A stretch of DNA of 10,386 nt from Porphyromonadaceae bacterium UBA4262 (GTDB taxonomy: Bacteria; Bacteroidota; Bacteroidia; Bacteroidales; Muribaculaceae). The notes beneath the pieces were generated by a model. That model worked only from the letters and a program-made list of their open reading frames with translations. It did no database searches and was not told the origin of the DNA. The DNA lies in the NCBI GenBank assembly GCA_002396085.1, contig DGWI01000056.1:1-10386 (forward strand), in the 5' to 3' direction. Of the stretch, positions 1 to 5,079 are shown piece after piece (the first letter of the stretch is position 1; every line of letters begins with the position of its first letter). The translations under genes were made by a program, and so were the position numbers.

Positions 1-197
1 TCTCTCCCATCACCGACGGAGAGGTAAACGGTGACGGTCATGTCGACATCGCCGACGTGAACGCCGTCATCAATGTCATGCTCGGCAAGCCAGTGGGACC
101 GCGCTGCGATGACGTGGCTGCCGACATGAACCTAAACGGCAAAATCGACATCGCCGACGTCAACGCCGTTATCAATGTGATGCTGGGCAGGGAGTGA
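1..197 (+). CDS. C-terminal end of a secreted protein with a paired dockerin-like domain (5' partial)
   Basis: The gene enters from the left edge; reading from base 3 gives 64 codons and a TGA at 195-197. The visible tail has two copies of a calcium-binding F-hand loop plus helix: residues 7-28 (E-V-N-G-D-G-H-V-D-I-A-D-V-N then AVINVMLG) and residues 41-62 (D-M-N-L-N-G-K-I-D-I-A-D-V-N then AVINVMLG). Asp/Asn at loop positions 1, 3, 5, 9 and 12 is the type I dockerin pattern. In clostridia such domains bind cohesins. In Bacteroidales similar tails occur at the ends of extracellular proteins with no known cellulosome, so their partner is unclear. The catalytic or binding part lies outside the window. 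No T9SS sorting domain follows the dockerin. The dockerin call is firm; the function of the whole protein cannot be given. Confidence 0.85.
   Translation, partial: SPITDGEVNGDGHVDIADVNAVINVMLGKPVGPRCDDVAADMNLNGKIDIADVNAVINVMLGRE
45..191 (+). repeat. Duplicated 45-bp coding segment of the dockerin-like repeats
   Basis: Bases 45-89 and 147-191 match at 40 of 45 positions, offset by 102 bp. Four of the five differences are silent (Val or Leu third positions) and one changes Lys to Arg. They encode the same stretch D-I-A-D-V-N-A-V-I-N-V-M-L-G. This is an internal duplication within the gene, not a mobile element. Confidence 0.8.
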
Positions 198-215
198 GCA
201 CTGTGGAACTGTGCG

Positions 216-250
216 TTTTCGGGCAAAAAATTTGCTTTTCTGCCCGAAAA
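216..250. promoter_or_regulatory. 10-bp perfect inverted repeat enclosing the -33 box (operator or terminator candidate)
   Basis: TTTTCGGGCA at 216-225 is the exact reverse complement of TGCCCGAAAA at 241-250, with a 15-base A/T-rich spacer. The -33 element of the next gene (TTTG, 231-234) sits inside the spacer, and the right arm lies between -33 and -7. It could end transcription of the upstream dockerin gene, although no clean T-tract follows the stem. It could also be a protein-binding palindrome over the promoter. The repeat is visible; its role is inference. Confidence 0.45.
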
Positions 251-262
251 TACATAACTTTG
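231..262 (+). promoter_or_regulatory. Bacteroidota-type sigma promoter of the T9SS cargo gene
   Basis: TTTG at 231-234 (-33 box) and TAACTTTG at 255-262 (-7 box, consensus TAnnTTTG) are 20 bp apart, the spacing preferred by the primary sigma factor of Bacteroidota. Transcription should start near 268-270, giving a leader of about 25 bases before the ATG at 294. The leader is A-rich with no Shine-Dalgarno sequence, as is usual in this phylum. Confidence 0.8.
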
Positions 263-293
263 CGTATTGTTTAACTTTTAAAAATCAGAAACT

Positions 294-1226
294 ATGAAAA
301 AGATATTCACATTGTTGTTGGCGGTGATGCTGGGCAGCGTCGCAACGCAGGCCCAGGAGACCGACTACCAGCCCCTGGTGCGCGAAGGAGTGGTGTGGCA
401 CTATTGTTACTGTATTTTTGAAGACATATCAGTGGGAGGTTATACCAAGGATTTAAAGGTGCAATTCAAGGGAGACACTCTCATTAGTGGAGTACAATAC
501 AAAAAGTGTTTTTTATTTGATTCAGAGACTTTGCCTGACAGTGCGTTTCCAGTATATTATGCTCGCGAAGAGAATGGAAAAGTCATGTTCACACAACCTC
601 GGCATCAGGTTCTAGACACCATTGGTAACACCTTTACGCCTGAAATCCCAGGAGAGTTTTTTGAAGACAATGGAGAAATCGTGGTCTATGACTTCAGCGA
701 TATGTCCAACTTTGCTGAAAAAATGTATGCTGTGATTGAGTCAACATCCGAGGTTGAGGTGAATGGAATGCCGGCAAAAAAATATCATTTATCAACAGAG
801 GGAACTTACGATTGTGATTTTGTAGAAGGTATTGGAGTTGATGGAATACATTCCGGACTGTTGTTCTCGCCATTCGTTATATTGACGACGGGTTATAGTT
901 CCTCGCCGATAGGCCTTATCAAACTCACTGATTTGGATGGAAATGTGCTCTACAAAGGTGCAGATTTCGACTTCTTCTCTGGTATCGGCAACGTGCATGG
1001 TAAGGAGCAATCGATGCTAATTGAGCAGAGCGGCCCGTCGTTGCGTGTCGCGTTGCCGGCCGACGGCATGCTCAGTGTCATCGACATGGCCGGGCACGTT
1101 GTCATCAGCCGTGTGGTCACGCAGGGCGCAACCGAAGTCTCGACAGCATCGCTAGCCGCCGGTGTCTACCTCGTGCAGCTGTCCACCCCTGCCGGCATAC
1201 AGACCGCCAAGGTCGTGGTCAAGTGA
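294..1226 (+). CDS. Secreted protein with T9SS type A C-terminal sorting domain, function unknown
   Basis: The 310-aa product starts with a signal peptide (MKKIFTLLLAVMLGSVATQAQ, likely cut after the AQA region near residue 20). The middle, residues about 25-230, resembles the loosely conserved secreted proteins of Bacteroidales that open with a 'PLVREGVVWHY' phrase and a 'GDTLISGVQYKKC' phrase; no catalytic motif is visible. Residues about 240-310 form a type IX secretion sorting domain: hydrophobic beta-strands, the 'SVIDMAGHVV' turn, 'ASLAAGVYLVQL' and a basic end KVVVK. That domain takes proteins through the outer membrane and is normally removed while the body is released or anchored on the surface. 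The start is fixed by the promoter 30 bases upstream and by the signal peptide. Base composition is mosaic: the two ends are GC-rich and the middle is clearly AT-rich. It is a single-gene unit with divergent composition from the island downstream. Confidence 0.88.
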   Translation: MKKIFTLLLAVMLGSVATQAQETDYQPLVREGVVWHYCYCIFEDISVGGYTKDLKVQFKGDTLISGVQYKKCFLFDSETLPDSAFPVYYAREENGKVMFTQPRHQVLDTIGNTFTPEIPGEFFEDNGEIVVYDFSDMSNFAEKMYAVIESTSEVEVNGMPAKKYHLSTEGTYDCDFVEGIGVDGIHSGLLFSPFVILTTGYSSSPIGLIKLTDLDGNVLYKGADFDFFSGIGNVHGKEQSMLIEQSGPSLRVALPADGMLSVIDMAGHVVISRVVTQGATEVSTASLAAGVYLVQLSTPAGIQTAKVVVK

Positions 1227-1264
1227 CGCGCTGCGGGTGACTCTCACATCGATGACTATTTAGT

Positions 1265-1497
1265 CATGCAGATTGGGCTGATATTGCCGATATCCCTATC
1301 TTGCTGATTAAAAACAACTTAATCAACTCAAACAACCTACTATAAAGAATAGAAGACGACAATAGACAATCATTTATGTTGTGTTAGTTGTTCGAGTTGT
1401 TTTAATCAAAAAACAACCAATCTGCATGATAAGCCTATCTGTAAAATCTGCAAGATCTGCATGAGTTAATCTCAAGGGCATGCAGATTGGGCTGATT
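1265..1497. repeat. Long intergenic direct repeat, copy A (~215-bp unit)
   Basis: This block recurs at 2488-2722. From about 1295 onward the two copies differ at only about four positions over roughly 200 bases; the first ~30 bases are more diverged. Each copy begins and ends with the same short motif (CATGCAGATTGGGCTGAT), here at 1265 and 1479. The interior holds an imperfect inverted repeat: 'GATTAAAAACAACT' near 1305 and 'CAAACAACCTA' near 1329 pair with the 'TTAGTTGTTCGAGTTG' region near 1384. A tail of CTGCA-rich phrases follows (near 1420, 1447 and 1456). No ORF of note lies in it. It looks like a non-coding interspersed repeat able to fold, but its mobility is not shown. Confidence 0.8.
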
Positions 1498-1507
1498 CTT
1501 CCAGATC

Positions 1508-1642
1508 GTGACAGGGGGACGGTTCTTTTGTCACAATATATTTTAATATTTTAGGAGTTCTATGACACGCTCGAACAACAACTACCGCACTGCATTGGTC
1601 GCGCCGGCGGCGAGCGTGACAAAAGAACCGTCCCCCTGTCAC
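1508..1642. repeat. REP/BIME-like unit: inverted pair of 27-bp imperfect palindromes
   Basis: Bases 1508-1534 and 1616-1642 are exact reverse complements of each other (27 of 27). Each begins GTGACA and ends TGTCAC, so each is also a short palindrome with an asymmetric core (GGGGGACGGTTCTTT in the first). A further perfect 8-bp inverted repeat (CACGCTCG 1566-1573, CGAGCGTG 1611-1618) sits inside. The whole 135 bp could fold into one long hairpin. From memory, closely similar GTGACA...TGTCAC palindromes are found around REP-associated tyrosine transposase (RAYT, Y1_Tnp) genes; no transposase is encoded here, so this would be a non-autonomous unit. The unit ends exactly where the truncated gene at 1643 begins. 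Confidence 0.7.
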
Positions 1643-1898
1643 ACGCGAGATTATTATCAAAAGAGGTCAGTCTTTATTTCCAGAAAGTGACAGGGCACCC
1701 GAATCTGGTAAACGCTCGTTAAATGGAAACATTCAAATAGTTATCAATAGTCTCTGTGATGTCAACCAACGAACAAGGGGGTTAGCTCACGAATTTGGGC
1801 ATGTACTACTATATTTGCTTGGATTACCCTATGGTGAATCAGGCAATGAACAATTTCTTGACATGAGGGAGTCTAGATTCAAATTTGAGTTTGATTAA
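1643..1898 (+). pseudogene. 5'-truncated remnant: HEFGH zincin-type metallopeptidase tail, possible polymorphic-toxin C-terminus
   Basis: One frame stays open from 1620 to the TAA at 1896-1898, but its first bases belong to the REP-like unit and a TGA closes it at 1617-1619. No start codon precedes the conserved part. From 1650 it reads IIIKRGQSLFPES... and then, from about 1719, LNGNIQIVINSLCDVN followed by a short linker and LAHEFGHVLLYLLGLPYGE. HEFGH is a classic HExxH zinc-binding and catalytic motif; a Glu in the following NEQFLDMRESRF stretch could be the third zinc ligand. A hydrophobic strand, HExxH helix and a short acidic tail at a C-terminus match the metallopeptidase-type toxin ends of Bacteroidales Rhs-like proteins. 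The parent protein's body is missing, so this cannot be expressed as it stands. The toxin reading is inference; the motif and truncation are visible. Confidence 0.7.
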
Positions 1899-1918
1899 TA
1901 TCGAAATTTAAGTCAAGT

Positions 1919-2416
1919 ATGAAACTGATAAGATTTTTATTACTATCAATGATCCAATTAGGAAGTTTGTATTGCAGAGCTAGTATTTTGTGCGATATAA
2001 ATGGGTATCCGGTTTTGTCATTGCATAGCATTGACAAAATCTCTTATAATGAAAAGTGGTACTTGCCTAGTGATTCGATGGAGTTGGATCTCGGCTTGCA
2101 ACCTTATGATGTCATTTCTTATCAATTTGGTCCAGACTCGCTATGTAATTATTTGTCAAGTCTATGTCGTGCAGAAATTGATCTTAAATCTGAAGAGTAT
2201 TGCACCAAGAGTTATAGGCAACATGTTCTGTATGCTTTGTTGTTAGATAAGAAACTGGATGTCGTCGATATTAGGATTATCAGATGCTATGATTTTAATG
2301 CGCTGGAGTCCATTATGCCAATCATCCACAATGCATTCCTTTCAGTAAAAGGTCACTGGATTGTCAAATATGGGTACTATGATTATTATGCCTTCATCGG
2401 GGAATTTTGGTTATAG
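1919..2416 (+). CDS. Small exported hypothetical protein, candidate orphan immunity protein
   Basis: The 165-aa product starts MKLIRFLLLSMIQLGSLYCRAS: two basic residues and a hydrophobic stretch to about residue 20, so export is likely. Cys19 follows 'GSLY', a poor lipobox, so lipoprotein status is doubtful. The mature part has six further cysteines, many aromatic residues and an acidic bias; I recognise no family or catalytic motif. The gene starts 20 bases after the stop of the HEFGH remnant, in the same direction and with the same low GC, quite unlike the GC-richer genes around it. Toxin C-termini in Bacteroidota are usually followed by their immunity gene at such a spacing, hence the suggestion. 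No promoter consensus was found in the gap, so it may depend on a promoter lost with the upstream gene. It could equally be an unrelated accessory gene. Confidence 0.6.
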   Translation: MKLIRFLLLSMIQLGSLYCRASILCDINGYPVLSLHSIDKISYNEKWYLPSDSMELDLGLQPYDVISYQFGPDSLCNYLSSLCRAEIDLKSEEYCTKSYRQHVLYALLLDKKLDVVDIRIIRCYDFNALESIMPIIHNAFLSVKGHWIVKYGYYDYYAFIGEFWL

Positions 2417-2419
2417 TTT

Positions 2420-2463
2420 GATAATTAAACATTCTGAATATGTTGTCAATGTTTGATATTATC
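2420..2463. terminator. AT-rich stem-loop just after the 165-aa gene, possible terminator
   Basis: GATAAT (2420-2425) plus AAACATT (2427-2433) pair with AATGTTT (2448-2454) plus ATTATC (2458-2463): 13 base pairs with a small internal bulge and a 14-base loop. It begins 4 bases after the stop codon. The stem is AT-rich and is followed by a REP-like sequence and not a T-tract, so termination efficiency is doubtful. Confidence 0.35.
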
Positions 2464-2480
2464 GTGACAGGGGGACGGTT
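2464..2480 (+). repeat. Truncated third copy of the REP-like palindrome
   Basis: Seventeen bases (GTGACAGGGGGACGGTT) are identical to the first half of the palindrome at 1508-1534. After that the match fades within a few Ts and runs straight into GGGCATGCAG, the head of the second long repeat. The same order of parts, but reversed, occurs at 1479-1508, where the long-repeat end motif is followed by the palindrome. Confidence 0.7.
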
Positions 2481-2487
2481 TTTTGGG

Positions 2488-2755
2488 CATGCAGATTGGG
2501 CTGATTTTCTCAGATCGTCCTATCTTGCAGATTAAAAACAACTTAGTCAACTCAAACAACCTACTATAAAGAATAGAAGACGACAATAGACAATCATTTA
2601 TGTTGTGTTAGTTGTTCGAGTTGTTTTAATCAAAAAAACAACCAATCCGCATGATAAGCCTATCTGTAAAATCTGCAAGATCTGCATGAGTTAATCTCAA
2701 GGGCATGCAGATTGGGCTGATTTTCTCAGATCTTCCTATCTTGCAGATTAAAACA
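2488..2755. repeat. Long intergenic direct repeat, copy B, with an extended terminal motif
   Basis: This is the second copy of the block at 1265-1497, in the same orientation, about 98% alike over the ~200-base core by eye. Differences seen include an AATC/AGTC change, a 6A/7A run and TCTGC/TCCGC. The short boundary motif lies at 2488 and again at 2704. In this copy the motif is longer: about 50 bases (CATGCAGATTGGG... to ...TTGCAGATTAAAA) occur at both 2488-2537 and 2704-2753. The block fills the space between the small exported-protein gene and the terminator hairpin, and encodes no ORF of note. Confidence 0.8.
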
Positions 2756-2790
2756 AAGCCCTGTGTTTGCACGGTGCAAGCATAGGGCTT
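2756..2790. terminator. Strong bidirectional hairpin terminator
   Basis: AAGCCCTGTGTTTGCA (2756-2771) pairs with TGCAAGCATAGGGCTT (2775-2790) through 16 consecutive pairs, two of them G-U, with a 3-base loop. Reading plus, the stem is followed by GTATTCTTT. Reading minus, it is followed by TGTTTTAATC. It can therefore stop transcription leaving the island and also any read-through from the minus-strand gene at 3002-4069. Confidence 0.7.
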
Positions 2791-2918
2791 GTATTCTTTA
2801 AAATTATGTTCTTGAAATCAAACCACGAAGTGCTCTGATATAGCTCTTGTGTCTAGTTATTAAACATCGAAATAAACGAAAGAAACGAACAAAATTCTAT
2901 AATTCTCTAATTCATGAT
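2791..2918. other. AT-rich spacer with no recognised feature
   Basis: No ORF, promoter or RNA gene was recognised. A purine-rich stretch near 2870-2892 repeats the phrase CGAAA/CGAAAG a few times; nothing else stands out. Confidence 0.5.
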
Positions 2919-2946
2919 AAAAGCCTCACACTCGTGATGCTCTTTT
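2919..2946 (-). terminator. Probable terminator of the DUF2027-Smr gene
   Basis: On the minus strand AAAAGAGCATCAC pairs with GTGAGGCTTTT around a 4-base loop: about ten pairs with one A-G mismatch and one wobble. The descending arm ends in CTTTTA. It lies about 55 bases past the stop codon at 3002-3004. Confidence 0.5.
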
Positions 2947-3001
2947 GTTCTTATGTCTAGAAAAATTTGTCTTTCTCGTCTTGGCGGGAATGGAAAAGGG
3001 A

Positions 3002-4069
3002 TTACCGGTGGATGGTCACTTGCGTGGCACCGAAGCCGTATTCCTTGAAACTGGCATCCTGCACCTCGCAGGTGGGGTAGTGCCGCTTGAGTTCCTCTAG
3101 GATGGCACGGCGCAGCACGCCCTCGCCCTTGCCGTGGATGAACACAATGCGCTGGCCCAGGTGGTTCCGGTGAGCACGCATCACCTCGTTGAACTTGTCC
3201 AATTGGTAGTTGAGCATGTCGCTATTGGTCAGCCCGTTGAGGTTGTCAAGCAGTTCGGCTATGTGCAGGTCCTGAACGATGATCTCGTCACGGCGAGCCT
3301 GTTGGGGCTTGCTGTCGGGGCGTTTGCGCTCGGGATGTCGTTCGGCCTTCTTGCTGCGCATCGCGTGCTCGAGTTCGCTGCTGTCTATTACCATCTGCCG
3401 TGCGGGCAAGTCGTTGCGTACGATGTCAATGGCGAGTACTGGTGTGTCGAAATACTCGTTGGTGTGGAAACAATGCAGTTTGAAGAACTTGGTCACATCC
3501 AGGCGTCGCTCGACCAGAGCGGGATTCTTTAGTGCGAAGTGGCGGTCTTGCTTGAATGCCACCAGTTGCACGGCAATGTGAGTCATCTGGTTCAGGTCGT
3601 TGTGCCCGAACTCGTCAAGTTGCAGTTGAAAGTTTGGTTCAATCAGCCCATGATAGCGCGTGCTCCAGGTGGTGTCATCGCCACGAGTCATGTAGGTGAA
3701 GTAGAGGTAGTAATTGCTGTCATTGACCAGGACGGGGTAGAAAGTCGTGGTGTTCAAGTGCTTAACCTCACGAGGCTCAAATGCCAGTTGGATGTTTAGT
3801 TTCTCGCCCTCGGGGGTCTCAAACACTGGTTCGGGCTTGGGCTCGGGTGCTGCGACTTTGGGGGCGGGCACGTCAGGCTCCACCAGGCGGGTCTTCACTT
3901 CCAGAGGGCGCTCATAGCTCTTCTTGGTATCAACCACCACGACCTGGCTTGCCAGAGTGGGGCGGTCAAAACCATCCTCGTCCTCAACATGTATCGTCTT
4001 GCCCTCGATGCGCACAACGCGGCCTCCGCCCACGTCGTTCAGAAATCGAACATAATCTCCTACCTTCAT
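3002..4069 (-). CDS. DUF2027 and Smr domain-containing protein
   Basis: The 355-aa product begins MKVGDYVRFLNDVGGGRVVRIEG, a small beta-barrel-like N-terminus that also carries 'VEDEDGFDRPTLASQVVVVD'; this opening is characteristic of Bacteroidales DUF2027 proteins. Residues about 90-230 form the DUF2027 body with alternating beta-strand patterns (FYPVLVNDSNYYLYFTYM). A basic linker (about 238-260) leads to a C-terminal Smr domain. It holds DLHI at 267-270, matching the LDLHG motif, and HGKGEG at 312-317, matching HGKGxG. Smr domains, known from MutS2, are nucleic-acid nicking or RNA-processing modules; here the first motif has Ile in place of Gly. There is no signal peptide, so it is cytoplasmic. 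It is a single-gene unit, divergent from the polysaccharide operon, with its own promoter. Its substrate is unknown. Confidence 0.9.
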   Translation of the reverse strand: MKVGDYVRFLNDVGGGRVVRIEGKTIHVEDEDGFDRPTLASQVVVVDTKKSYERPLEVKTRLVEPDVPAPKVAAPEPKPEPVFETPEGEKLNIQLAFEPREVKHLNTTTFYPVLVNDSNYYLYFTYMTRGDDTTWSTRYHGLIEPNFQLQLDEFGHNDLNQMTHIAVQLVAFKQDRHFALKNPALVERRLDVTKFFKLHCFHTNEYFDTPVLAIDIVRNDLPARQMVIDSSELEHAMRSKKAERHPERKRPDSKPQQARRDEIIVQDLHIAELLDNLNGLTNSDMLNYQLDKFNEVMRAHRNHLGQRIVFIHGKGEGVLRRAILEELKRHYPTCEVQDASFKEYGFGATQVTIHR

Positions 4070-4115
4070 ATACTGTCTGTTTTTTTGTATGAGTGCTGCT
4101 TTTGTGGTTCATTGT

Positions 4116-4134
4116 GCCGCACTATTGTTGCGGC
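4116..4134. other. Small GC-rich hairpin in the divergent leader region
   Basis: GCCGCA (4116-4121) and TGCGGC (4129-4134) are perfect inverted repeats with a 7-base loop. It lies in the 5' leader of the minus-strand mRNA, whose start should be near 4146, and upstream of the plus-strand operon. It may be an mRNA stem or a protein site; no function can be assigned. Confidence 0.35.
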
Positions 4135-4152
4135 TCAGCACCATTGCATCGG

Positions 4153-4184
4153 CAAAGTTACTACTTTTCCACCACATGACCAAA
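4153..4184 (-). promoter_or_regulatory. Bacteroidota-type promoter of the DUF2027-Smr gene
   Basis: Read on the minus strand, TTTG (4184-4181) and TAACTTTG (4160-4153) are 20 bases apart, fitting the phylum consensus. The leader would be about 75 bases before the ATG at 4069. No equally good match was found on the plus strand for the polysaccharide operon; the best candidate, TTTG at 4101 with TATTGTTG at 4123-4130, deviates in sequence and spacing. Confidence 0.75.
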
Positions 4185-4218
4185 ATCACCCTTGCCTGTG
4201 ACAACAATAAATAAGGTT

Positions 4219-5073
4219 ATGGTTCGTTTATTAAGGTATATGGTACCTAACAGAAACAGTGTCGTACGGCTGATGTCAAGTGTGATGGCGGTCGTGCTGA
4301 TGGTGGTTGTGGCATCGTGCTCATCCACCAAGGATAATGATTTAGCCTATTTCAAGAACTTGCCTGAGGCAGTGGCGGGGCAACTGTCGGCAACGGCACC
4401 GGCGCAGGTGCGATTGCAGGTTGATGATGAGATTGCTGTTACCATCACCTCAAGTGCTCCCGAGGCAACGGCAATCTTCAACGCACCGCTCGCCAACAGT
4501 TCTGTGCGAGGCGATGTGGCTGTGCAGGGAAACCCTAAACTGATGAGCCACATCGTTGACCGCGATGGAAATATTGAACTTCCCGTGTTGGGAAAGATTA
4601 ATGTTGTGGGCAAAACGATCAATGAGGTCGAGCAAGCGATTAGCAACCGTGTGGCGGCGACTGTTCGTGACCCTTATGTCAATGTGCAGTTGCTCAGTTT
4701 CTATGTCAACGTCATGGGCGAGGTTAAAGAACCGCAGCGCATCAAGGTCGACAAGCAGCAGTTCTCGGTGCTCGATGCGCTGGCCAGTTGCGGCGACCTC
4801 ACCGAGTACGGGCAGCGCGACGGTGTGGTGGTTATCCGCAACGATGGCACACAGACGACCTATCATCATCTCAACCTTGCCGACACGCAACTGTTCAACT
4901 CGCCGTACTTCTATCTCCAGCAGAACGATGTGGTCTATGTCGCACCCAACCGCATACGCATCGACAACTCGAAGTACAATCAGAACAACGCCTACAAACT
5001 CTCGGTCATCAGCACCATTGTGAGTGCTGTGAGTGTTGTGGCGTCGCTGGTCATTGCCTTGGCAGTCAAGTAG
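4219..5073 (+). CDS. Polysaccharide export outer-membrane lipoprotein (Wza/OPX type)
   Basis: This protein forms the outer-membrane part of a capsule or exopolysaccharide exporter. From the ATG at 4219 it has 284 aa: a basic N-region (MVRLLRYMVPNRNSVVRL), a hydrophobic core and a lipobox VASC with lipidated Cys34. A Poly_export domain follows (about 60-150: 'LQVDDEIAVTITS', 'VDRDGNIELPVLGKINVVGKT', 'DPYVNVQLLSFYVNVMGEV'), then an SLBB-like segment ('GEVKEPQRIKVDKQQFSVLDALASCGD', 'YLQQNDVVYVAP'). It ends in a hydrophobic helix (VISTIVSAVSVVASLVIALAV), which may cross the membrane as in short Bacteroidota exporters. The frame is open back to a TTG at 4192; I prefer the ATG at 4219, preceded by A-rich AATAAATAAGG, and the ATG at 4240 is also possible. 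It heads the operon and its stop is 6 bases before the kinase gene. Confidence 0.92.
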   Translation: MVRLLRYMVPNRNSVVRLMSSVMAVVLMVVVASCSSTKDNDLAYFKNLPEAVAGQLSATAPAQVRLQVDDEIAVTITSSAPEATAIFNAPLANSSVRGDVAVQGNPKLMSHIVDRDGNIELPVLGKINVVGKTINEVEQAISNRVAATVRDPYVNVQLLSFYVNVMGEVKEPQRIKVDKQQFSVLDALASCGDLTEYGQRDGVVVIRNDGTQTTYHHLNLADTQLFNSPYFYLQQNDVVYVAPNRIRIDNSKYNQNNAYKLSVISTIVSAVSVVASLVIALAVK

Positions 5074-5079
5074 CATAAT

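Noticed and set aside
1252..1267. Palindrome ATGACTA-TT-TAGTCAT just after the T9SS gene
   Set aside because: Only seven AT-rich pairs with a 2-base loop and no T-tract; too weak to call a terminator or an operator.
1472..1660. Minus-strand 62-aa ORF across the REP unit
   Set aside because: It is made entirely of repeat sequence with an arginine- and histidine-rich, biased translation; no start context or homologous pattern.
1687..1696. GTGACAGGGC resembles another REP half-site
   Set aside because: Only nine bases match the palindrome and they lie in the open frame of the peptidase remnant; chance similarity is likely.
1265..2755. Regularly recurring CTGCA/CATGCAGATT motifs suggested a CRISPR array
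   Set aside because: Only four copies, with spacings of ~215 bp and ~1 kb, and the sequence between copies is itself repeated; no short unique spacers and no cas genes.
2791..3001. Possible small RNA or short gene between the terminators
   Set aside because: No promoter consensus, no ORF with a plausible start, and no tRNA-like fold seen.
3134..4092. Four plus-strand ORFs opposite the DUF2027-Smr gene
   Set aside because: They are antisense shadows of a well-supported gene with recognisable domains; their translations look like low-complexity frame artefacts.
4101..4130. Plus-strand promoter for the polysaccharide operon (TTTG ... TATTGTTG)
   Set aside because: One core mismatch and an 18-base spacer; listed only as a weak candidate, so no feature was made.
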